64,000 nucleotides of DNA from Plastoroseomonas arctica. Its GTDB lineage: Bacteria; Pseudomonadota; Alphaproteobacteria; Acetobacterales; Acetobacteraceae. Numbering within the stretch: the first letter of the stretch is position 1; each line of letters starts with the position of its first letter. This document shows positions 53,364-60,898 of this stretch, one piece after another. The position numbers and the translations under genes were made by a program. Where the stretch lies: assembly GCF_018128965.1 (NCBI RefSeq), contig NZ_JAAEDH010000001.1, positions 186,001 to 250,000 on the forward strand, in the 5' to 3' direction. Below the pieces are notes generated by a model, which made no database searches, had not been told where the DNA came from, and worked only from the letters and a program-made list of their open reading frames with translations.

Positions 53364-54356
53364 ATGCATGTCGCGGTCTTCAGCAGCAAACCCTATGACG
53401 AGCACTTCCTCGGTGCCGCCGCGTCGGGGACGCATGAGTTGGATTTCCTCGAGGCGCGGCTGACGCCGCAGACGGCAGTGTTGGCGCGAGGCGCCGACGC
53501 TGTCTGCGCCTTCGTCAACGACCAGGTGAACGCGGCCGTGCTGGCCGAGTTCAAGGCGCTGGGCGTGGGCATCGTCGCGCTGCGGGCGGCGGGGTACAAC
53601 AATGTCGATCTTGACGCGGCGCAGCGCTGCGGCATCACCATCGCCTATGTGCCGGCCTATTCGCCCGATGCCGTGGCCGAGCATGCGCTGGCCATGATGA
53701 TGGCCCTGAACCGTAACATCCACCGAGCCTGGCTGCGCGTGCGGGAGGGAAACTTCGCCCTCGAGGGCCTGCTTGGATTCAACATGCGCGGGCGCTGCGT
53801 CGGCATCATCGGCACCGGGCGGATCGGTGCGGCGATGGTGCGCATCATGCTGGGGATGGGGTGCAGGGTAATCGCGCATGACCCGGTGCCCGACCCGACG
53901 CTGGGCATCGCCTACCTGCCGCTGGACGCGGTGCTGGCGGAGGCCGATATCCTCACGCTGCACTGCCCGCTCACCCCCGCGACGCGGCACCTGATCGATG
54001 CCGCGACCATCGCGCGCATGAAGCGCGGGGTGATGCTGATCAACACCAGCCGCGGCGCCATCGTGGATACGGCGGCAGTGATCGCGGGCCTGAAGACCGG
54101 CGCCATCGGCCATCTCGGCCTCGACGTCTACGAGGAGGAGGCGGGGCTGTTCTTCGAGGACAAGTCCGACGCGATGATCGGCGACGACGTCTTCGCCCGC
54201 CTGCTGACCTTCCCCAACGTGCTGGTCACCGGCCACCAGGGTTTTTTCACCGCCGAGGCGTTGACCGCCATAGCGCAGACCACCATCGCTAACCTTGCGG
54301 CCTTCGCCGCGACTGGGCGCGCGGTGCATGAGATCGCCGCACCGTCCGCCGGCTAG
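53364..54356 (+). CDS. D-2-hydroxyacid dehydrogenase (D-lactate dehydrogenase type)
   Basis: A 330-residue NAD-dependent 2-hydroxyacid dehydrogenase, of LdhA type. It starts MHVAVFSSKPYDEHFL, with RAAGYNNVDL (substrate-binding Arg region), AEHALAMMMALNR, the NAD loop GIIGTGRIGAAM, INTSRGAIVDT with the catalytic Arg, LDVYEEE with the catalytic Glu, and VTGHQGFFTAEAL with the catalytic His. Reduces pyruvate to D-lactate, which would regenerate NAD+ in low oxygen. Preceded by a motif copy 57 bases upstream and GGAGGC near the ATG. Confidence 0.9.
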   Translation: MHVAVFSSKPYDEHFLGAAASGTHELDFLEARLTPQTAVLARGADAVCAFVNDQVNAAVLAEFKALGVGIVALRAAGYNNVDLDAAQRCGITIAYVPAYSPDAVAEHALAMMMALNRNIHRAWLRVREGNFALEGLLGFNMRGRCVGIIGTGRIGAAMVRIMLGMGCRVIAHDPVPDPTLGIAYLPLDAVLAEADILTLHCPLTPATRHLIDAATIARMKRGVMLINTSRGAIVDTAAVIAGLKTGAIGHLGLDVYEEEAGLFFEDKSDAMIGDDVFARLLTFPNVLVTGHQGFFTAEALTAIAQTTIANLAAFAATGRAVHEIAAPSAG

Positions 54357-54396
54357 TCCGGCGCAGCCAAGAATTCCACGCGCCGGGTTGGCGCCA

Positions 54397-54600
54397 GCGA
54401 CGACGCAGATGTCCGCCGCCGAGGCGCCAATCCGGATGCCGCTGTCGCGCAATCCCGCTGCCACGCGCATCAACATCGCCGAGCGCGCGAGCAGCATCGC
54501 GGCGTAGTTGTCGATCGCGAAGTTCAACTCGTAGACCACCACGCTGTCGGAGAATTCGCAAGCGTAGGCGAGCGGCAGCGTACCGCGCGACACATCGGGG
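54397..54600 (-). pseudogene. C-terminal remnant of a mechanosensitive-channel-type gene
   Basis: A minus-strand open stretch in the 336-base gap between the dehydrogenase and the Bug receptor reads VVVYELNFAIDNYAAMLLAR, then MRVAAGLRDSGIRIG. This is the pattern of the MscS C-terminal cytoplasmic domain. There is no start and nothing before it, so it is a leftover. Nothing else can be supported in this gap. Confidence 0.5.
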
Positions 54601-54692
54601 CTGCCCGACCGGCCCGCACCGGTTTGGTGTGCAGCACGCTTTCGGCCTAGCCTTGGCGCAACCGTCCGGTGATGAGGCGCGTCGAGGAAACC

Positions 54693-55676
54693 ATGTCCCT
54701 GTCCATCAAGCGACGCGGCCTGCTGGCCGCATCCCTGGGCGCCGGCCTTGCCGCGCCGACGATCCTGCAGGCGCAGCCGGCCTGGCCACGCGAGCGGCCC
54801 ATCCAGATCATCGTTCCCTTCCCGCCAGGGGGCGGCACCGACATCAACATCCGCGCCATGGTGAGCCACTTCGAGCGGCACCTGCCCGGCGCGCGGTTCG
54901 TCATCGTGAATCGTGGCGGCGCGGGCGGCGAGATCGGCTACACCGCGATGGCGACCGCCGCGCCCGACGGCCTCACGCTCGGCACGGTCATCACGCCGAG
55001 CCTGCAGACCATCACCATCGAGCGACAGCCGCGCTACGCCCTGACGGACTTTGCCTACCTCGCCACCATCGTGGAGGATCCTGGCGGCTTTCATGTCGCC
55101 CCGAACGGTCCCATCCGCAGCCTCGAAGACCTGGTCGCGCAGGCGAAGGCGCGGCCAGGCGACATCGCCGTCGGCACCGCGGGCATCGGCTCGGATGATC
55201 ACCTGCTGATGCTGGCGCTGGAGCGTGCGGCGGGCATCAGCCTCAACCACGTGCCCTTCGCCGGCCAGGCGCCGACGGTCACGGCGCTGATCGGCGGCCA
55301 CATCCAGGTCGCGTCGATGAACATGGGCGAGAGCGTGGCGCTGATCCGCGACGGCTCCGTGCGCGCGGTGGCCGCCGCCGGCCCGCAGCGCTTTGCGATG
55401 ACGCCGGAGGTGCCGACCTTCCGCGAGGCCGGCTACGCGATCGACACCGGCGTGGTACGCAGCCTGGTTGCCCCCGCCGCCACGCCCGAGCCAATCCGCC
55501 GTCGCCTGGAGGCGATGATCGAGGCGACAATGCGGGACCCGGCCTGGATCGCAGAGGCGGAGCGGCTGTTCGTGCCGCTGCACTACCGCGGCCCGGCCGA
55601 GACACGGGACCTGGTGCTGCGCGAGGCGGAATCGCTGCGCGACGTCTGGCGCCAGCGCCCCTGGCGCGACGGCTGA
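54693..55676 (+). CDS. Bug-family substrate-binding protein with TAT-like signal
   Basis: A 327-residue tripartite tricarboxylate receptor of the Bug family. The N-terminus KRRGLLAASLGAGLAAPTILQAQ is twin-arginine-like. The core has RPIQIIVPFPPGGGTDINIR, RGGAGGEIGYTAMATAAPDG and HVPFAGQAPTVTALIGGHIQ. No TctA or TctB nearby. GAGG before ATG 54693 (a shorter leader than the upstream ATG). First gene of the unit with cyclase and SDR, 11 bases before the next start. Confidence 0.9.
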   Translation: MSLSIKRRGLLAASLGAGLAAPTILQAQPAWPRERPIQIIVPFPPGGGTDINIRAMVSHFERHLPGARFVIVNRGGAGGEIGYTAMATAAPDGLTLGTVITPSLQTITIERQPRYALTDFAYLATIVEDPGGFHVAPNGPIRSLEDLVAQAKARPGDIAVGTAGIGSDDHLLMLALERAAGISLNHVPFAGQAPTVTALIGGHIQVASMNMGESVALIRDGSVRAVAAAGPQRFAMTPEVPTFREAGYAIDTGVVRSLVAPAATPEPIRRRLEAMIEATMRDPAWIAEAERLFVPLHYRGPAETRDLVLREAESLRDVWRQRPWRDG

Positions 55677-55687
55677 GGAGAAGCGTA

Positions 55688-56362
55688 GTGCGCGTGATCG
55701 ACCTGTCGACCGCTGTGAAGACCGGCCATTTCCGCTGGAGCGACGTCCAGCGTCGGCTGCTGAAGAGCCACGACACCGGCGCCGGGCAGGGCACCTGGGC
55801 GGGGTGGAACCTCCACTCCTTCACGCATATGGACAGCCCCCGCCACGTGGACCCCGAGGGCTTCACCACCGACGCCATTACCCCCGACATGACGGTCGGG
55901 CCGGGCGCGGTGATCGACGTCTCCGCCATCCCCGCCAACCAGCCGATCCGCGGCGAGGCGATCGCGGCCGCCGGCGCACATGTGCGGCGCGGCGACTTCG
56001 CGCTGATCCGCACGCGCTGGGATGAGCGCGCCAGCATCGACACTCCGGAGTACTGGCTGCACGCGCCGTGGATGACGGCGGAGGGCGCGATCTGGCTCTA
56101 CGACCAGGGGGTGAAGGCGGTTGGCTTCGACTTCCCGCAGGATCACTGCATCCGCCACTTCCTGACCGGCGAGGCGCGGCCGCCGCTGCCGGAGCACGTC
56201 ACGCATTTCCACCTGCTCAAGCGCGGCGTGATCATGTTCGAATACTTGTGCAACATGGGTGCGCTGACGCGGCCACGAAACCAGGTGGTCGGCCTGCCCA
56301 TCAAGATCCCTGACTCCGATGGCGCGCCGGCGCGCGTCATCGCGATTGAGGACGCGCCGTGA
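55688..56362 (+). CDS. Cyclase-family (kynurenine-formamidase-like) metal hydrolase
   Basis: A 224-residue cyclase family protein. The metal site is HMDSPRHVDPEG (an HxDxPxH motif), with supporting H residues later (DFPQDHCIRH). Family members hydrolyse formamides or lactams. GAGGAG precedes a GTG start at 55688. It ends inside the start of the SDR gene (GTGA). Between a Bug receptor and an SDR, the set probably takes up and degrades one organic acid or amide. Confidence 0.87.
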   Translation: MRVIDLSTAVKTGHFRWSDVQRRLLKSHDTGAGQGTWAGWNLHSFTHMDSPRHVDPEGFTTDAITPDMTVGPGAVIDVSAIPANQPIRGEAIAAAGAHVRRGDFALIRTRWDERASIDTPEYWLHAPWMTAEGAIWLYDQGVKAVGFDFPQDHCIRHFLTGEARPPLPEHVTHFHLLKRGVIMFEYLCNMGALTRPRNQVVGLPIKIPDSDGAPARVIAIEDAP

Positions 56363-57141
56363 GCATCGCCGGACAGGCTGCGCTGGTCACCGGCGGCGGG
56401 TCCGGCATCGGCGCCGGGATCGCGCAGCGGCTCGCGCGCGACGGCGCCGAAGTGCTGGTCGCGGACATCAACGCCGCCGCGGCCGAGGCGGTCGCCGCCG
56501 GCATCCGCGACGCGGGCGGAACCGCGCAGCCTTTCGCGATGGACGTGGCGGAACCCGATCTGGCGGCGGCCGCAGTCGCCGAGGCTGAGGCGCGTTTCGG
56601 GCGGCTGCGCATCGCCGTCTGCAATGCCGGCATCACCGATCGAAAGCCTGTGCTGGAGATGTCCCTGGGTGATTTCGAGCGCGTGCTGCGGGTGAACCTC
56701 ATCGGCTGCTTCGTGACTGCGCAGGCGGCCGGCCGAGCCATGGCATGCGGCCCGGAAGAGGCGCGTGGCGGCCGCATCGTCACCATCTCCTCCGTCTCTG
56801 GTCAGTTCGGCGGCACCGGGAGAGCCGCCTACGGCGCGAGCAAGGGCGGCATCGAGATGCTGACGAAGGTGCTGGCGGCCGAGTTGGCGGAATACGGCAT
56901 CACGGTGAACGCCGTCGCCCCGGGGCCGACGCAGATTGCGCGCACGGCGCATGGCCCGCGCCAGCGCGCCGCATTCCTCGGCCGCATGGCCATCAAGCGC
57001 TACGGCACGCCCGAGGACATCGCCGCAGCCGTCGCTTTCCTGTGCGGTCCCGATTGCGGCTTCATCACCGGGCACATCCTGAACGTCGATGGCGGCTTCG
57101 CCTCGAGCGGGGTGCTGTATGATCCGAACGAGGGCGCCTGA
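56359..57141 (+). CDS. Short-chain dehydrogenase/reductase (SDR)
   Basis: A 260-residue classical SDR: TGGGSGIGAGIA cofactor loop, ADINAAAAE (Asp for NAD(H)), NAGIT, SSVSG with catalytic Ser, YGASKGG with catalytic Tyr and Lys, and the C-terminal FITGHILNVDGGFASS. Starts at GTG 56359 overlapping the cyclase stop, which supports coupling. Likely NAD-dependent oxidation of the cyclase product. It ends 10 bases from the convergent TPP-enzyme gene. Confidence 0.9.
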   Translation: MSIAGQAALVTGGGSGIGAGIAQRLARDGAEVLVADINAAAAEAVAAGIRDAGGTAQPFAMDVAEPDLAAAAVAEAEARFGRLRIAVCNAGITDRKPVLEMSLGDFERVLRVNLIGCFVTAQAAGRAMACGPEEARGGRIVTISSVSGQFGGTGRAAYGASKGGIEMLTKVLAAELAEYGITVNAVAPGPTQIARTAHGPRQRAAFLGRMAIKRYGTPEDIAAAVAFLCGPDCGFITGHILNVDGGFASSGVLYDPNEGA

Positions 57142-57151
57142 TCTCGACCGG

Positions 57152-58780
57152 TCAATTGTGCCGTGACACCTCCGTTTCCTTGCTGGTGATGAATTCCAGC
57201 AGCGCGGGTACGCCTGCTTCCGTCTGCGCAATCGCGCGGCGGATGGCGGGAACGATCTCGCTGGGCTCCGTCACCCGCTCGCCATGGCCGCCGAAGGCGC
57301 GCGCCATCGCGGCATAGTCGCCCGAGATGTCCGTGCTGCGGTATTTCTCGGTGCTGACCGGCATGACCTTGAGTTCGATCGCCATGGAGAAGTTGTTCAG
57401 CAGCACCGACAGGATCGGGATGCGCTCGCGCACGCAGGTCTCGAAGTCCATGCCCGTGAAACCGATGGCCGCGTCGCCCCAAACGTTCATGCAAAGCTTC
57501 TCGGGCTTGGCGAGCTCCGCCCCCATCGCGAGGCCCAGCCCGTAGCCGAGCTGCGTCGTCTTGCCCCAGCCGAGGTAGCTCAGCGGCTCGGTCGCGCGCC
57601 AGAACGGGCTGAGCTGGTCGCGCGGGCTGCCGGCGTCATGGGTGATGATCGTGTTCTTTATGTCCACCGTGTGCTGCAGGTCCCACAGCACGCGATAGGG
57701 GTTGAGCGGTGCGGAACCGGCGGTGAGCTTGCCCATCCATTCGTCCATCCAGGCCTCGTGCCCGGCGGCGATCTCCGCGGCCGTGGCGCTGTAGTCGCGC
57801 GGCTGGACCTGGCCGGCGAGTTCTTCGAGCAGCGCGTCCAGCGTCAGGGACGCATCGCCGATCAGCCCGATTTCGGCGCGCAGGTCCTTGTTCAGATGCA
57901 TCGGGTCGAGCGTGGCGTGGATGTAGCGCGGCCCCTTGGGCATGCGGATGCCGAAATTCGTCTCCGTGAAACTGCACCCGATGCCGAGCACGACGTCGGC
58001 GCGGTCAAGGAAGGTCCGCACCGGCCGAGGCATCGCCAGACCGCCCGAGCCGAGCGAGAGCGGATGATCCTCGGGAAAGGACGATTTGCCGCCGAGGCTG
58101 GTCGTCACCGGCGCGCCCAACAGCTCCGCCAGCGTGCGCAGCTGCGGCCAGGCCTCGGCCCAATGCACGCCGGTGCCAGCGTAGATGACTGGGTGCCTCG
58201 CATTGGCCAGCAGCGCCGCCGCGCGCTTGATCTCGGCCGGGTCCGGCCCGTAGCGCGTTGCCATGACGGGTGTGTAGTCGAGCGGTTCGGGAACCTCCTC
58301 GTTCCACATGTCGGTTGGCACCTCGACGATGACCGGTCCGCCGCGGCCATTGCGCAGGCGGGTGAAGGCTCGGCGCATGATGTTGCCGATCTCGGCGGCA
58401 ATGAAGACGGGCTCGGACGACTTCGAGATGCCCTTCATCGCGATGGTGGAATTGAAGTTCGGGTCGATATGCGCGATGCGCCGCGCATAGCCCATCGGCA
58501 CCACCAGGATCGGCACGCTCTCGCCATAGGCCTGCGCAACGCCGCCATAGGCGTTCTCGGCACCGGGGCCGTGCTGCATGCAGAGGGCGCCGATCTTGCG
58601 CCCCGAGGTGACGCGCGAAATCGCGTCGGCCATATGCAGGCCGATGCGTTCCTGGCGCACCATCACCGGGCGGATGTAGCGCGCGGCGGCGAATTCGATG
58701 AGGTGGTTGACCGGATAGCCCGTGAGGATCTCGATCCCCTCGCGCTTCATGATCTCCGCAATGGCGGCGCCGAGTTTCAT
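57152..58780 (-). CDS. Thiamine-diphosphate-dependent enzyme (acetolactate-synthase-like)
   Basis: A 542-residue TPP enzyme of the pyruvate oxidase/acetolactate synthase superfamily. The catalytic Glu is likely in RQERIGLHMADA, the FAD/mid-domain follows, and the metal-TPP motif is GDAAIGFTGMDFETCVRERIPILSVLLNN. AGGAGG precedes the ATG at 58780. It lacks an obvious ALS signature and could be a decarboxylase for an oxo-acid made by the hydantoinase operon upstream. Same strand as the RidA and hydantoinase genes, 78 bases downstream. Confidence 0.87.
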   Translation of the reverse strand: MKLGAAIAEIMKREGIEILTGYPVNHLIEFAAARYIRPVMVRQERIGLHMADAISRVTSGRKIGALCMQHGPGAENAYGGVAQAYGESVPILVVPMGYARRIAHIDPNFNSTIAMKGISKSSEPVFIAAEIGNIMRRAFTRLRNGRGGPVIVEVPTDMWNEEVPEPLDYTPVMATRYGPDPAEIKRAAALLANARHPVIYAGTGVHWAEAWPQLRTLAELLGAPVTTSLGGKSSFPEDHPLSLGSGGLAMPRPVRTFLDRADVVLGIGCSFTETNFGIRMPKGPRYIHATLDPMHLNKDLRAEIGLIGDASLTLDALLEELAGQVQPRDYSATAAEIAAGHEAWMDEWMGKLTAGSAPLNPYRVLWDLQHTVDIKNTIITHDAGSPRDQLSPFWRATEPLSYLGWGKTTQLGYGLGLAMGAELAKPEKLCMNVWGDAAIGFTGMDFETCVRERIPILSVLLNNFSMAIELKVMPVSTEKYRSTDISGDYAAMARAFGGHGERVTEPSEIVPAIRRAIAQTEAGVPALLEFITSKETEVSRHN

Positions 58781-58858
58781 CCCGCTTTCCTCCTGCTTTT
58801 ACCCGACTATGCGCGTGGCAGGCAGGAGAGGCCAAGGGGCGGGATCAGGCGCGCGCGG

Positions 58859-59251
58859 TCAGCCTGCGCGGAAGGCCTCGCACTCGATCTCGACCACCCA
58901 TTGCGGCGCAGCGAGCGCGGCCACCACGAGCAACGTGCTCGCGGGTGCGGCACCCTGCATCAGCGCCGCGCGGCGCGCGCGCAATTCCCCGATCAGACCA
59001 GCGTCCGTGAGGAAAACCGTCATCTTGACGATGTCGTGCGGTCGCATGTCGTGGGCGGCGAGATTGGCGAGCAGATTGGCTAACGCCTGGTCGATCTGTG
59101 CACCGGCATCGGCGGGCGTCGTACCCTCCGGCGTCACGCCGACCTGGCCGGACATGACCAGGCGCGTGCCCGGCCCGGTGACCAAAGCCACGTGGCTGTA
59201 GGAGGGGGCCGGGGGGTGGACACCCGCCGGGTTCGTGAAGGTCAGGGTCAT
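58859..59251 (-). CDS. RidA/YjgF-family enamine/imine deaminase-like protein
   Basis: A 130-residue RidA/YjgF/UK114 protein. Seen are the SGQVGVTPEG strand, AQIDQALANLLANLAAHDM helix, VKMTVFLTDAG and a final Glu in VEIECEAF. It would remove reactive imines or enamines arising during amine or amide breakdown. The ATG at 59251 follows GTCAGG. It lies between hydantoinase B and the TPP enzyme on the same strand. Confidence 0.9.
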   Translation of the reverse strand: MTLTFTNPAGVHPPAPSYSHVALVTGPGTRLVMSGQVGVTPEGTTPADAGAQIDQALANLLANLAAHDMRPHDIVKMTVFLTDAGLIGELRARRAALMQGAAPASTLLVVAALAAPQWVVEIECEAFRAG

Positions 59252-59296
59252 GGCGCGAGAGTGCGCAAGCACGGCGCCTCCCGCAAGGGCCCAGCG

Positions 59297-60898
59297 TCAA
59301 CCATAGCCGGCGTCGCGATCGGCCTGCCGCGCCGCGGCGTCGCGCTCGGCGGGCGGGCCGTGGCCGCCGCCGCCGGGGGTCGCCATCGAAACCGTGTCTC
59401 CGTGCCGCAGCACGTATTGCCGCTTCGGGTCCACCCGTTCGCCGTTGATCTCCAGCACGCCCGGTGCGCCGGCCTGCCCACCCTCGATGCCGAAGGCCGC
59501 GAAGATGGTGCGCTCGGCGAGGAAGGAGACGGCGATCGGCGTCGGTGAGCGGTTCTCGAACAGGATCTCCTGGCCCAGCCCGCCCCGATGACGGCCATCG
59601 CCGCCGCTGCCCTGGCGCAGCCGCTTGTGCCGGATGAGAACCGGCGCGATCTGCTCGCTGATCTCGACCGCGGTGGAGGAGACGTTGGACGGCCAGGACA
59701 GGCAGGAGAGCCCATCGCCGCGCGTGTTGCCGCCCATGCCGCCGTTGAAGAAGAACATGTTGGCGTAGGGTTTTCCCCCCTCGCGCTGGCCGGACTGGTT
59801 CATGCCCCACATCGGCGACCCGCAGGCGGCCATCACGCGCTCGGGGACCACCTGGCCGAGGCAGCCGAAGACCAGCATCGGCAGATAATGTCCGATCAGC
59901 ATGCGCGAGCCACCGGAGGCCGGGAATTGCGGGTTCACGATGCATCCCGGTGGCGCGAGCACCGTGATCGGCCGCCACGCACCTTCGTTGTTCGGCAAGG
60001 TAGCGGAGGTGCACACCTTGATGCCGTACATCGTCATCGCATAGGTGTAGCAGAGCGCGCAATTGATCGCGCGATCGACCTGGGCGTCGGTGCCGGCGTA
60101 GTCCACCGTGATGGCGTCGCCCGCGATGGTCAGCGCCATCTTCAGCGTCACGGGACGGTCGGCCACGCCATCGGTCTGCAACGAGGAATGGTAGGTGCCG
60201 TCGGGCAGGGCGCGGATCGCCTCGCGCATTGCCGCATCGCAGCGGCCGTGGATGTCGGCGGCGAGGTCGCGCAGGTGGTCGAGCTTCGCCTGCGCCATCA
60301 GGACGAGCAGGCGCTCCTCCATCAAATCCAGGGCGACGACCTGCGCCCAGAGGTCGCCCAGCGTCTGCTCCGGCGTGCGCACATTCTGGCGGATCATCGC
60401 GACCAGCGTCTCGTCCACACGGCCGGCATGCATCAGGCGCAGCGGTGGGATCTGCAAGCCCTCCTCGAACACCTCGCGCGGCTCGGGGCTGCGGATCTTG
60501 CCGCCGATGTCGGGCGCATGCGCGGTCGACGCGCTGAACGCCACCAGCCTGCCGTCGAGGAAGATCGGCTTGGCGACCGTGATGTCCGGCAGATGCCCCG
60601 TGCCGAGCCAGATGTCGTTGGTGATCAGCACGTCGCCGGGCGAGAGCGTCTCCTCGGGGAAGGCGCGCAGGAAATGCTTCACCGTCTCGGGCAGGGTGCC
60701 GATGAAGCTCGGGATGCTCTCGGTCGCCTGCACCAGCGACTGGCCGGCGGCGTCGGTGACGATGCAGGAGAAGTCGTAGCTCTCCCGCACCAGGGTGGAG
60801 AAGCTGGTGCGCACCAGCGCGGCCGCGGCCTCGTCGACCAGCGAGATCAGGCGGCGCCAGAGCAGTTCGATCTCGACGGCGTCGAAGGTACGGGTCAT
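59297..60898 (-). CDS. Hydantoinase B / oxoprolinase family protein
   Basis: A 533-residue HyuB-type protein, half of an ATP-dependent hydantoinase/acetone-carboxylase-like complex. Typical sections are ELLWRRLISLVDEAAAALVR, GDVLITNDIWLGTGHLPD with metal ligands, GGKIRSPEPREVFEEG, and GGSRMLIGHYLPML, with QREGGKPY and GGMGGNTRGDGL later. It must pair with HyuA. ATGA overlap with hyuA at 60895. Ring opening of hydantoin, oxoproline or a related imide is expected. Confidence 0.92.
   Translation of the reverse strand: MTRTFDAVEIELLWRRLISLVDEAAAALVRTSFSTLVRESYDFSCIVTDAAGQSLVQATESIPSFIGTLPETVKHFLRAFPEETLSPGDVLITNDIWLGTGHLPDITVAKPIFLDGRLVAFSASTAHAPDIGGKIRSPEPREVFEEGLQIPPLRLMHAGRVDETLVAMIRQNVRTPEQTLGDLWAQVVALDLMEERLLVLMAQAKLDHLRDLAADIHGRCDAAMREAIRALPDGTYHSSLQTDGVADRPVTLKMALTIAGDAITVDYAGTDAQVDRAINCALCYTYAMTMYGIKVCTSATLPNNEGAWRPITVLAPPGCIVNPQFPASGGSRMLIGHYLPMLVFGCLGQVVPERVMAACGSPMWGMNQSGQREGGKPYANMFFFNGGMGGNTRGDGLSCLSWPSNVSSTAVEISEQIAPVLIRHKRLRQGSGGDGRHRGGLGQEILFENRSPTPIAVSFLAERTIFAAFGIEGGQAGAPGVLEINGERVDPKRQYVLRHGDTVSMATPGGGGHGPPAERDAAARQADRDAGYG

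Noticed and set aside
53334-55583. 749-codon minus-strand frame over the dehydrogenase and Bug receptor
   Set aside because: Mostly antisense shadow; only the short stretch in the intergenic gap (54397-54600) shows protein-like conservation and is listed as a remnant.
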